From contig DATFWQ010000349.1 in assembly GCA_035259145.1 (NCBI GenBank), forward strand, positions 1 to 15,784: DNA of 15,784 nucleotides, written 5' to 3'. The notes below the pieces were generated by a model. That model saw only the letters and a program-made list of their open reading frames with translations, did not search any database and was not told where the DNA came from. A program made the position numbers and the translations under genes. This DNA is from CF-161 sp035259145 (GTDB lineage Bacteria > Chloroflexota > Dormibacteria > Dormibacterales > Dormibacteraceae). Shown piece by piece: positions 1 to 6,003 of this stretch; the stretch's first letter is position 1, and the number at the start of each line of letters is the position of its first letter.

Positions 1-10
1 GGCGCTGGTT

Positions 11-262
11 GTGGCGGTGAGCGCCGAGATCCGCACCGCTTTCGGGAGGGCGGTGAGGTTCGCCCGTCTGCGCCGCGGAATGCGTCAGCTGGATCTGGCC
101 GAGGCTGCCGATGTGAACCGCCGCACCATCAGCCTCATCGAGCGTGGCTTCCAGGACCCCTCGCTGTCGATTCAGGAGCGCATCGCCCGCGCGCTGGGCC
201 TGACGCCTGCGCAGCTGCTCGAGGCGGCCGACCAGGAGCGCGAGCGGATCAAGGCCCGTTGA
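11..262 (+). CDS. XRE-family HTH transcriptional regulator
   Basis: This is an 83-residue helix-turn-helix protein of the Cro/C1 (XRE) type, a cytoplasmic DNA-binding repressor or activator. The HTH domain fills residues about 9-65: an RLRRGMRQLDLAE first helix, a turn, the recognition helix around VNRRTISLIERG, then the family-typical SLSIQERIARALGLTP segment. The start is uncertain: GTG at 11 or 17 both fit, and the reading frame is open to the window edge, so the gene could begin further left. It lies 146 bases before an orphan tRNA-fMet 3' half. From that position I infer that it is the last gene of an integrated element, where small XRE proteins often control excision or maintenance. No partner toxin is visible. 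Confidence 0.85.
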   Translation: MAVSAEIRTAFGRAVRFARLRRGMRQLDLAEAADVNRRTISLIERGFQDPSLSIQERIARALGLTPAQLLEAADQERERIKAR

Positions 263-365
263 GGGTCACAGACGGGGTCACGGATGCCACGGCAGCGCCA
301 GCCGCGCCCGGCCGCAGGTGGCCGTCAGCAGCCGAATGGGTGTACAGTTTCGAGATCGAGCGGCT

Positions 366-395
366 GTCAATGGCCCGGGTTGGGCGTCAATGGCC
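366..395 (+). repeat. Two 10-bp direct repeats, 20 bp apart
   Basis: GTCAATGGCC occurs at 366-375 and again at 386-395, a start-to-start distance of exactly 20 bases, or about two helical turns. The pair lies immediately inside the orphan tRNA-fMet 3' half. Same-face direct repeats next to an att core are typical of arm-type integrase sites or excisionase sites. That role is inferred from position only. Confidence 0.6.
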
Positions 396-408
396 GAGTA
401 GGCGACAC

Positions 409-455
409 GGCTCATAACCCGAAGGTCGTCGGTTCGAATCCGACCCCCGCAACCA
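409..455 (+). other. Orphan 3' half of initiator tRNA-fMet (putative att site)
   Basis: From 409 the sequence reads as the 3' half of an initiator tRNA: anticodon loop CTCATAA (anticodon CAT 413-415), CCC side of the anticodon stem, variable loop, perfect T arm (428-432 pairs with 440-444 around TTCGAAT), acceptor strand CCCCGCA (445-451), discriminator A and an encoded CCA (453-455). A72 with a CCCCG acceptor is diagnostic of initiator tRNA, which has a C1-A72 mismatch. The expected 5' half (CGCGGGG acceptor and a normal D arm) is absent, and the anticodon stem has only two pairs. The sharp change from perfect tRNA to unrelated DNA is what tRNA-targeted integration leaves at the far end of an element. 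A decayed tRNA is the alternative. Confidence 0.7.
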
Positions 456-470
456 CCTTTGACTCTTGCA

Positions 471-491
471 GGAGCCGGCTCAGCCGGCTCC
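471..491 (+). terminator. Hairpin after the tRNA-fMet 3' half
   Basis: GGAGCCGG (471-478) pairs perfectly with CCGGCTCC (484-491) around the loop CTCAG. It begins 16 bases after the encoded CCA and probably ends tRNA-fMet transcription. The following TTCAATGTATT is only weakly T-rich, so intrinsic termination is plausible but not certain. Confidence 0.5.
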
Positions 492-518
492 TTCAATGTA
501 TTCGGGAGAGGCGACTAT

Positions 519-602
519 TTGAACAAGCGGAAGCGCGTGGCGATTGCCAAGCGCCGTGCCAAGAAGCGCAGGACCAAGGCGAGAGCACGCGCCGCGCGCT
601 AA
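519..602 (+). CDS. Very small, highly basic protein (27 aa)
   Basis: A 28-codon ORF starts with TTG and ends with TAA. The product begins (M)NKRKRVAIAKRRAKKRR; 15 of 27 residues are Lys or Arg and none is acidic. A strong ribosome binding site (GGGAGAGG, 504-511) lies 7 bases before the start codon, the main argument that it is real. Size and composition resemble the tiny auxiliary ribosomal proteins of bacteria (bTHX, bS22 and bL37 types), but I do not recognise a specific family. RNA or ribosome binding is inferred from composition. It sits between the tRNA-fMet 3' half and the intact CAT tRNA, 15 bases before the latter, so it may be co-transcribed with the tRNA. Confidence 0.6.
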   Translation: MNKRKRVAIAKRRAKKRRTKARARAAR

Positions 603-617
603 CCTCTGACTACGCCT

Positions 618-692
618 GGCGGCGTAGCTCAGTGGTAGAGCGCACGACTCATAATCGTGTTGTCGCTGGTTCGAACCCAGCCGCCGCCACCA
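618..692 (+). tRNA. tRNA with anticodon CAT (Met elongator or Ile2)
   Basis: A complete cloverleaf with encoded CCA is present. The acceptor GGCGGCG (618-624) pairs with CGCCGCC (682-688). The D arm is GCTC/GAGC. The anticodon stem CACGA (643-647) pairs with TCGTG (655-659) around loop CTCATAA, anticodon 650-652. The T stem GCTGG/CCAGC encloses TTCGAAC, followed by discriminator A (689) and CCA (690-692). It is not the initiator, because the first pair is G-C and the three G-C pairs of the initiator anticodon stem are missing. Whether it is elongator tRNA-Met or lysidine-modified tRNA-Ile2 is unresolved. The T stem and the lower anticodon stem look somewhat Ile2-like, while CACGA...TCGTG is also seen in actinobacterial elongator Met as I recall it. 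Confidence 0.93.
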
Positions 693-697
693 TCACT
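675..697 (+). repeat. Left copy of tRNA 3'-end direct repeat (putative attL)
   Basis: The sequence from the T-stem 3' strand through CCA and five bases beyond (675-697) recurs at 7868-7890 in the same orientation with a single mismatch (T693 versus G7886). The first 18 bases, acccagccgccgccacca, are identical. A repeat that ends at or just past the CCA of a tRNA is the usual footprint of tyrosine-recombinase integration. Confidence 0.45.
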
Positions 698-1009
698 GTT
701 TTTTGTAGTGTGGCCTGGGATTCGTCGTCCCAATTCCGGGGCGTCCTGTAGAACCGCGGCGTAAGCCGCGGGTTCGGCTCCTACTTGGCCCACCACTCGG
801 AACAGCTCACGAACCAGCCCCTCCTCCTCGGATGGCCCCCGCAAGGGGGAGCCGGAAGACAGAAACGATCCACCTCCAGCTCCGTACGCCGACCTCGGAC
901 ACCATGTCCTGAAACAACGCCTTTCGTTCGCCGTCCGGGCCGGACATGGATGGCCAGGCGAATCCGTTCCCCTAGGGCCGGGCGCCGGCCCGGCCCCGGC
1001 GCGTGCTCG
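693..1009. other. Gene-free, hairpin-rich stretch after the tRNA
   Basis: I see no convincing ORF here. Several strong inverted repeats are visible: GAACCGCGGC (751-760) with GCCGCGGGTTC (765-775) around GTAA, one bulged G; CCCCC (836-840) with GGGGG (845-849) around GCAA; CCATGTCC (902-909) with GGACATGG (942-949); and GGGCCGG (975-981) with CCGGCCC (985-991). The last lies just past the stop of the minus-strand YCII gene and may end its transcript, though no T run follows. No match to tmRNA, RNase P RNA or a named riboswitch was recognised. Confidence 0.5.
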
Positions 1010-1345
1010 TCAGACGTCGATGAACGGCCGGATGTCCATCGCCCCACGGCGGGCCAACGGGTGCTTGGAAGCGATCTCGATCGCCTCGTCCAGGTCAGCG
1101 CACTCAATCAGGTCGAAGCCCACCATCTGCTCCTTTGCCTCGGCGAAGGGGCCGTCCGTAATCGACAGCTCCCCGTCGCGCACGCGGACTGTGGTGGCGT
1201 GCTCCGCACGCGCCACGGGCGAGCCGACCAGGCGCGCGCCACGGCGGGTCATCTCGTCGACCCACGGCTCGACGTCGCCGTCGTCACCGGGTGAAAGCTT
1301 GATCGATGGGTCGACGCAGACCAGCATCAGATACTTCATCGACAT
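1010..1345 (-). CDS. YCII/DGPF-domain protein, ECF42 partner
   Basis: This is a 111-residue YCII-related (DGPF) protein. Recognisable parts are the N-terminal KYLMLVCVD strand, the family signature ITDGPFAEAKEQMVGFDLIE and the C-terminal IRPF. Proteins of this family form small ferredoxin-like barrels with a conserved His/Asp pair, and their substrates are mostly unknown. ATG at 1345 is chosen because TAGGAG lies 8 bases upstream; the ATG two codons later is a weaker alternative, and a longer upstream frame lacks family similarity. It is divergent from an ECF42-type sigma gene, the conserved neighbourhood of that sigma group, and a matching promoter lies 52 bases upstream. I infer that it is a direct target of the sigma factor. 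Confidence 0.88.
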   Translation of the reverse strand: MSMKYLMLVCVDPSIKLSPGDDGDVEPWVDEMTRRGARLVGSPVARAEHATTVRVRDGELSITDGPFAEAKEQMVGFDLIECADLDEAIEIASKHPLARRGAMDIRPFIDV

Positions 1346-1396
1346 GGAACGTACTCCTAACGGTTGGCGGCGCCTCCACGGGCGCCTCTCGTGGGG

Positions 1397-1426
1397 GACG
1401 TCGGGCCTCGCGGTCCGTTTTCGACA
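1397..1426 (-). promoter_or_regulatory. Putative ECF42-type promoter of the YCII gene
   Basis: On the minus strand TGTCGA (1426-1421) is followed after exactly 17 bases by CGAC (1403-1400), running on as CGACGTC. This is the -35/-10 pattern (TGTCGA, then CGA/TC) that I recall for ECF42 sigma factors upstream of DGPF genes. Transcription would start near 1392, giving a leader of about 45-50 bases to the YCII start. The promoter lies directly before the preferred sigma start at 1430. Confidence 0.6.
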
Positions 1427-1429
1427 TCC

Positions 1430-2677
1430 GTGACAGGCAAGGTGGCCGTCGAGGACCTGCTGCGCGAGCTGACGCCGCAGGTGCTCGGCGCCGTCGTACG
1501 CCGGTACGGCCACTTCGACGCTGCCGAGGATGCCGTGCAGGAGGCGCTGCTGGCCGCGGCGGTGCAGTGGCCGGCGCAGGACCGGCCAGGGAACCCGCGA
1601 GCCTGGCTGATCACCGTCGCCTCGCGCCGACTGACGGACCAGCTCCGCGCTGACGACGCCCGCCAGCGGTACGAAGCCAGCGCCGCCGCCCTGGTCCCGC
1701 CTGACGAGTTCCTGGCCCCGGCCGCGGACGAGGAGAACCCGGCCGAACGGGACGACACACTGCGCCTGCTATTCCTCTGCTGCCACCCCGCGCTCTCGCC
1801 AACCTCGCAGGTCGCGATCACGCTGCGAGCCGTCGGCGGCTTGACCACTGCGGAGATCGCCAGCGCGTTCCTGGTGCCGGAGGCCACCATGGGGCAGCGC
1901 ATCAGCAGAGCGAAGCAACGCATCCGGGTCACGGGCATCCCGTTCCGCATGCCCCGCCAGGAGGAGTGGGACGGACGGCTTCGCGCGGTGCTACGCGTCC
2001 TCTACCTGATCTTCAACGAGGGCTACACCGCGACTTCGGGGCCCGACCTCCAGCGCACCGACCTGACCGTCGAGGCGATCCGGCTCACGCGCGCTGTCCA
2101 CAACCTGCTGCCCGACGACGGCGAGGTGGCGGGCCTGCTGGCGCTGATGCTGCTCACTGACGCCCGGCGTGCAGCGCGCACACTGGCGGACGGGACGCCG
2201 GTGCCGCTGGCCGAGCAGGAACGGTCGCGCTGGACCCGGGCGGCTATCGCCGAGGGTGCGGGGCTCCTCACGGAAACGCTGGCGCACGGGCAGGCCGGCC
2301 CATACCAGGTGCAGGCGGCGATCGCGGCCGTGCACGACGAGGCGGCGTGCGCCGAGGACACCGACTGGCCACAGATCCTGGGCCTGTATGACGTGCTGGA
2401 GCGGCTCACGCCGGGCCCGGTGGTCACGCTGAACCGCGCGGTGGCGGTGGGGATGGTGCACGGCCCGCGGGCCGCCCTGGACCTCCTTGCGAGCGTGGAG
2501 GCTGACGGCCGGCTGGAGGGCCGCCACCGTCTGGACGCAGTCCGGGCGCATCTGCTGGAGATGGCCGGCGACCACGGCGCCGCCCGCGCCCACTACGAGG
2601 CCGCGGCCCGCCTGACGGGCAGCCTGCCCGAGCGCCGCTACCTGGAGACGCGAGCGGCGCGGCTGGGCGGCGGGTGA
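1430..2677 (+). CDS. ECF42-type RNA polymerase sigma factor with C-terminal extension
   Basis: This is a sigma-70 family ECF factor of about 415 residues, roughly twice the usual ECF length. The region 2 domain covers the N-terminal 80 residues (HFDAAEDAVQEALLAA and NPRAWLITVASRRLTDQLR). Region 4 lies near residues 125-185 (FLCCHPALSPTSQVAITLR, then TTAEIASAFLVPEATMGQRI). The remaining half is the DUF6596/TPR-like extension (VLYLIFNEGY, then repeated Ala-rich helices) that marks the ECF42 group. Such sigmas usually have no anti-sigma factor, and the extension is thought to be regulatory. The start is uncertain: GTG at 1430 is preferred because the divergent promoter occupies 1397-1426 and family similarity begins there; GTG 1391 and TTG 1364 are upstream alternatives. 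None has a clear Shine-Dalgarno sequence. Confidence 0.88.
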   Translation: MTGKVAVEDLLRELTPQVLGAVVRRYGHFDAAEDAVQEALLAAAVQWPAQDRPGNPRAWLITVASRRLTDQLRADDARQRYEASAAALVPPDEFLAPAADEENPAERDDTLRLLFLCCHPALSPTSQVAITLRAVGGLTTAEIASAFLVPEATMGQRISRAKQRIRVTGIPFRMPRQEEWDGRLRAVLRVLYLIFNEGYTATSGPDLQRTDLTVEAIRLTRAVHNLLPDDGEVAGLLALMLLTDARRAARTLADGTPVPLAEQERSRWTRAAIAEGAGLLTETLAHGQAGPYQVQAAIAAVHDEAACAEDTDWPQILGLYDVLERLTPGPVVTLNRAVAVGMVHGPRAALDLLASVEADGRLEGRHRLDAVRAHLLEMAGDHGAARAHYEAAARLTGSLPERRYLETRAARLGGG

Positions 2678-2787
2678 CCGACGCGCGCTGGAAGGGTCCG
2701 ACGGCGAGGCGACGCGGGTTGGCCGGCCAGGAGGGTGGTCGGGTGACGTGGCTGTCCGTCAGCCCGAGTCTCGCTGAGAGCTGTCGC

Positions 2788-3227
2788 GTGGATGCCTTCG
2801 ACGCCGATGTGTTCATCTACGCCGCCTCGCCACGCCACACCCGCGGGCGCCGGGTGCTCGGCCTGCTTCGTGAGCCTGGCCGAGACCCTGCGATACCGGC
2901 CGGGATTGGGTCGGTGCTCCTGCTCCCCGAGCTCCTGAGCAAGCCGACCGGAGAGGGAGTTGAGCATGAGGCAACTGCCCTCGCAGCGGTGCTGGCGAGG
3001 CTGGATCTTTTGCCCGTGGACGAGCCACAGCCCGCTTGGCCGTGGGTCTTGGCGCGCTGTACCGGCTGAGGTCCGCAGACGCGGTCCATCTCGCTACAGC
3101 CGTCGGTGCCGGCGCCGACCGGTTCATCACGAACAACCAGCGCGACTTCCCGAAGGCGATCGCCGAAGTCGAAGTCGTCTACCCCTTCGAGCTGCCTGAA
3201 CTCGACATCAGCTGCGACAGAAGCTGA
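2788..3227 (+). pseudogene. PIN-domain (VapC-like) toxin, frameshifted
   Basis: Two frames together make a PIN ribonuclease. The first, from GTG 2788 (GAGAG nine bases upstream), gives the acidic N-terminus DAFDADVFIYAA and the central acidic helix LLPELLSKP, ending in LDLLPVDE. The second frame continues as ATARLAVGLGALYRL, then RSADAVHLATAV with the third acidic site and ITNNQRDFPK with the fourth. Adding one base at about 3024 (GAGCCACA to GAGGCCACA) joins them seamlessly as VDEATARLAVG. The intact gene would have encoded a tRNA- or mRNA-cleaving toxin. A GTG at 2674 overlapping the sigma stop is an alternative start, but residues before 2788 show no PIN similarity. No intact antitoxin gene precedes it. 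A sequencing error could also explain the shift. Confidence 0.8.
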
Positions 3228-3668
3228 TCTCCATCGGCGACGACTTCTGGATCGAGACCGACCAGCGAGCCCGTATACAGGGTCGACGGTACGTCTTGAG
3301 AATTCGCGAAACCTTCGCGCTCTAGGACACCAACGGCTCAGAGCTCGCCAGGATAGAGGCCAAGCTCGTTGCATTTCGACCGACGATGACAATCGAGCGT
3401 GGCGGGCAAGTTCTTGCGACGGCGAAGAAGGCCCTGTTCACCTTCCTTCGTGAGCATTACTCGGTCGAGGTCGGGGACGGTCAGGTCCTCGAGGCTCGGG
3501 GCGACATCACGAATCACGAATACGAGATCCATTCCGACGGAGAGATCGTGGCATCCATCTCGAAGCGCTGGTTCACGCTTCGCGATACGTACGGACGCGG
3601 CTGTCGGACCCGGTCAGGACGACGTGCTGCTGCTGGCTGTGGCGGTTTGCATAGACGAGACGTCCTGA
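3200..3668 (+). pseudogene. LURP-one-related (LOR/tubby-like) protein, degraded
   Basis: The fragments follow the bacterial LURP-one-related family from end to end: RHQLRQKLISIGDDFWIETD at the start, LRIRETFAL, then MTIERGGQVLATAKKALFTF, the signature ITNHEYEIHSDGEIVASISKRWF and the C-terminus VGPGQDDVLLLAVAVCIDETS. Lesions are several. There is no start codon where MRYQMRQKL is expected (3200). EPVYRVDG, which fits the family, is in another frame between 3267 and 3290, implying a compensating pair of indels. An amber codon lies at 3323-3325 where Glu or similar is expected. A frameshift near 3590 separates RDTYG from VGPGQDD. The family is a phospholipid-scramblase-like beta barrel of mostly unknown role. 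The 5' end overlaps the PIN pseudogene tail. Confidence 0.82.
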
Positions 3669-4056
3669 CGAGCACGCGAGGGCTGAGTGGCTGGACAGTC
3701 CTGTCCGGTCGTCACTGATCAATCACGCCACCACCCTGACTGCGTTCACTCAAGCGCGAGGGTGTACGATGACTGCCCGGAGCAGCCAGATGGCAAGGAT
3801 GACGCCTACGCAACGCGGCGCGTGGCAGGATCCGCCGACCTTTCCGTCGGAGTCGAACCACCGCTAGGCGTGGCGCGGAAACCCGGCGGAGAGACCTGGG
3901 CCTCGCGTGATCAAGGTCCAGGGAGTCGCTGACCGCTCCGACACAGCGCAGGGAGGAGCCCGGGCCCGCGGGTCCCGGCGAATTCCCGGGAATCGGTGGA
4001 CTGCCGCGCCGCAGTGACGGCCGTGTCTCATCCACCCGTTCTCATGAGGCTCTTCT
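3669..4056. other. Gene-free leader region before the MFS gene
   Basis: No ORF here resembles a protein. An imperfect 8-bp stem joins 3895-3902 to 3915-3922 around a 12-base loop (one G-T pair). GC-rich dyads fill 3957-3978, and the 12-bp palindrome at 3982-3993 is annotated separately. The DNA between 3669 and 3890 shows nothing I can name and may be further decayed sequence. Confidence 0.4.
3982..3993. promoter_or_regulatory. 12-bp palindrome upstream of the MFS gene, possible operator
   Basis: ATTCCCGGGAAT is a perfect 12-bp palindrome ending 63 bases before the MFS start codon. Position and symmetry fit a dimeric repressor site for the exporter. No regulator gene is adjacent and no second copy was noticed, so the function is speculative. 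Confidence 0.3.
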
Positions 4057-5253
4057 TTGCTCACTCTCCTGCGCCGCAATCGCGGCTTTTCAATCTTCCT
4101 GGTCACGCAGTGCGTGTCCAACCTGGGCGACGCCGTTCGCAATGTCGCGGTCCCCCTCTTCTTGCTCCAGCTCACGCATGCTCCCACCCTGGTGGCCGAG
4201 CTCGCAGTCCTCGAGGTCGTCCCCTCTCTTGCGCTTCAGCTTCCCTGCGGCGCGCTGGTCGACCGCTGGGACCGTCGTCGCACCCTTCTGCTGGTCGACC
4301 TGGGCCGGGGAGTCCTCACACTCCTCATCCCGGCCACGGCTCTGGCGCACGGTCCGGTCGTTGGCGTCCTCTTCGCAACGGCTGTGCCGCTCGGCGCACT
4401 CTCGGCCCTGTTCGGCGCGGCGTTTAGCGCGATCACGCCCTCACTGGTCGGTCGCGAGCGCATGGAGCAGGCGTATGGGCTGGTCGAAGGCAGCGAGTCG
4501 CTGGCCTGGGTGGCTGGCCCGGTCCTGGCCGGCTTGCTCGTCACCACCATCGGCGGGCCGAACGCGCTCTTGCTCGACGGCGCGTCGTTCTTGTTCTCCG
4601 CCCTGGGTCTCGCCGTCATCCGGACACAGCGCGGCGAGCCGGCCGCAGGGCACCGGTCTCTCTGGCACGAGCTGCTGGAGGGCCTTCGGTTCCTGGTGGG
4701 CAATCTGACCCTACGCAGGGTCCAGATCTCATGGACCCTGTACGGATCGATCGGCTACGGCGTGGTCATCGGCCTTGTCTTCGTCGGCAGCCGAGGCGGC
4801 TCGGTTGGACCCGCCCTCGCCTCGCTGGCCGTCGTGGCCTACGCTGCCGGCTCTCTGGTGGGGACTCTGATCGCGGGCTGGCGGAGGCCGCGTTCGCCGT
4901 CGCTGGCGGTTGCGCGATACCTGGCCATACTCGCCCTGGGAGCTCTCCTGGTCGCCACCGGTCCGGACGTTGCGGTGCCGGTGGGAGCCCTTCTGTTCGG
5001 GCTCGGCGAGGGCTACTTTCTCGTCACCTTCCTCGCACTCCGGGCCGAGACGACGCCGGACCGGCTGATGGGCCGGGTGAACAGCGCCGGCCGCATTCTC
5101 GCCAACGCGGCAAGCGTAGTCGCGGTGATCTGGATGGGACTGGCCCTCCAGTGGCTCGGCGGTCCCGGGGCGTTCGGCCTGCTGACGCTCTTCGCGCTGC
5201 TGCTGGCCGGCTGGATGGCCGTAGCCCGCCCGCTATCGTCCTCCGCTCAATGA
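4057..5253 (+). CDS. Major facilitator superfamily exporter
   Basis: This is a 398-residue inner-membrane transporter of the MFS drug or siderophore exporter type (MFS_3, EntS-like), using the proton gradient to expel a small molecule. About twelve hydrophobic segments cover the whole length. The N-terminal signature LVTQCVSNLGDAVRNVAVPLF and loop 2-3 motif A, GALVDRWDRRRTLL (residues 65-78), are clear, and the C-terminal half has RAETTPDRLMGRVNSAGR, typical of this subfamily. The TTG start at 4057 is supported by GAGG seven bases upstream. It is followed by a convergent HIT-family gene. The substrate cannot be predicted; no biosynthetic genes are nearby. Codon use and GC match the neighbours. 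Confidence 0.9.
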   Translation: MLTLLRRNRGFSIFLVTQCVSNLGDAVRNVAVPLFLLQLTHAPTLVAELAVLEVVPSLALQLPCGALVDRWDRRRTLLLVDLGRGVLTLLIPATALAHGPVVGVLFATAVPLGALSALFGAAFSAITPSLVGRERMEQAYGLVEGSESLAWVAGPVLAGLLVTTIGGPNALLLDGASFLFSALGLAVIRTQRGEPAAGHRSLWHELLEGLRFLVGNLTLRRVQISWTLYGSIGYGVVIGLVFVGSRGGSVGPALASLAVVAYAAGSLVGTLIAGWRRPRSPSLAVARYLAILALGALLVATGPDVAVPVGALLFGLGEGYFLVTFLALRAETTPDRLMGRVNSAGRILANAASVVAVIWMGLALQWLGGPGAFGLLTLFALLLAGWMAVARPLSSSAQ

Positions 5254-5338
5254 TGTCTGTGCGGCATGGTGAACTGGCAAGCGCGTCTGACCGGTGACCT
5301 CGTCTCGCGTGACGCCGATCCTCCCATCATGTGAACAT

Positions 5339-5791
5339 CTATTCGGTTGGGAGCGTGCTGCCGGGTCGCTCTCCTTCCAGCGCGGCCGCGACGGCGCGGC
5401 TGAGCCGGAGCAGGGCGTTCGCATCCAAAAGTCGCTGCTCGGTTCCAAACAGTGACCCGAAATGGGGATCCTCGAAGCGTTCGCCTCCCCACTCGCGTGG
5501 GCCTTCATAGCGTGGGACGACGTGCAGATGCACCCATCGCTCCTCGTTCATGAGGAATGCGAAGTTGTAGAGGTCGGGCTGGAAGAGGGAGTCAAGTGCT
5601 GCGGTGACGCGGCGAAGGTACCGCCGCAGATCGGACCACTCCGCCCCGGTAAGCCGGGTGACGACGGTCTCCTCGCGGTTCAGCACGACCATGCACTTCC
5701 CAAGAAGGTTCTGGTTGCGGTTGAGCACCAGACTCCATCGTTTGCCGGCCTCGATGAAGGTGCCCGGGACAACACCGATGGGACCTAGCAC
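5339..5791 (-). CDS. HIT-family (histidine triad) hydrolase-like protein
   Basis: This is a 150-residue histidine-triad protein, probably a nucleotide phosphohydrolase or nucleotidyl transferase acting on dinucleoside polyphosphate-like substrates in the cytoplasm. The HIT core is seen in LVLNRNQNLLGKCMVVLNRE (residues 21-40), LFQPDLYNFAFLMNE, and the triad strand VHLHVVPRY with His88 and His90. Aligned with HxHxH proteins, His88 is the nucleophile position, while the first triad His is replaced by Trp86. The tail PREWGGERFEDPHFG is typical of a subfamily that follows the triad with PRY. The GTG start at 5791 gives the longest frame; an internal start would cut the first strand. It converges with the MFS gene. 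Confidence 0.85.
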   Translation of the reverse strand: MLGPIGVVPGTFIEAGKRWSLVLNRNQNLLGKCMVVLNREETVVTRLTGAEWSDLRRYLRRVTAALDSLFQPDLYNFAFLMNEERWVHLHVVPRYEGPREWGGERFEDPHFGSLFGTEQRLLDANALLRLSRAVAAALEGERPGSTLPTE

Positions 5792-5942
5792 CGAGCAGAC
5801 TTTCTACTCAGTGCTGGACGTCGATGACAAGGCGCGGCGGGCCGCCCAGAATCCACGCGTGGAAGCATGACGCGTTCGACAGGCCGATGCCCCACTCTGC
5901 GGAACGACGCCCATAGTTCAGCTGTTCTTGACAGCGCATGGA

Positions 5943-5974
5943 CACGATCCAACGACGCATGGATCGGGATCGTG
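5943..5974 (-). terminator. Inverted repeat downstream of the PIN toxin gene
   Basis: CACGATCC (5943-5950) pairs with GGATCGTG (5967-5974), eight bases perfect with a 16-base loop, 30 bases past the toxin stop on the minus strand. There is no T run, so it is only a weak terminator candidate. Nothing else was recognised in 5792-6003. Confidence 0.25.
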
Positions 5975-6003
5975 CCGTGGACCAGGACTGCGGCGGGCGC
6001 GGC

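Noticed and set aside
278..496. Minus-strand ORF with GGRIRTDDLRVM across the tRNA-fMet half
   Set aside because: This peptide is the well-known false translation of the reverse strand of tRNA genes; the same holds for the minus ORF across 618-692.
1991..2593. 200-codon minus-strand ORF inside the sigma factor gene
   Set aside because: It is antisense to a gene with clear sigma motifs and is explained by high GC at third positions; its product shows no recognisable motif.
3840..3875. Minus-strand GGTTCGACTCC resembling a tRNA T loop
   Set aside because: Only three of five T-stem pairs form and no anticodon or acceptor stem can be built around it.
3881..3930. Glycine-riboswitch-like GGAGAGACCTGG
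   Set aside because: The essential downstream GCCGAAGGGGCAA-type half of the aptamer is absent and the following gene is not for glycine metabolism.
3995..4008. T-box-like GGTGGACTGCCGCG before the MFS gene
   Set aside because: It has a two-base insertion compared with the T-box core, and no stem I specifier loop, AG bulge or terminator alternative was found upstream.
5928..5950. TTGACA as a plus-strand -35 element
   Set aside because: No -10 like sequence lies 16-18 bases downstream and the next gene is on the opposite strand.
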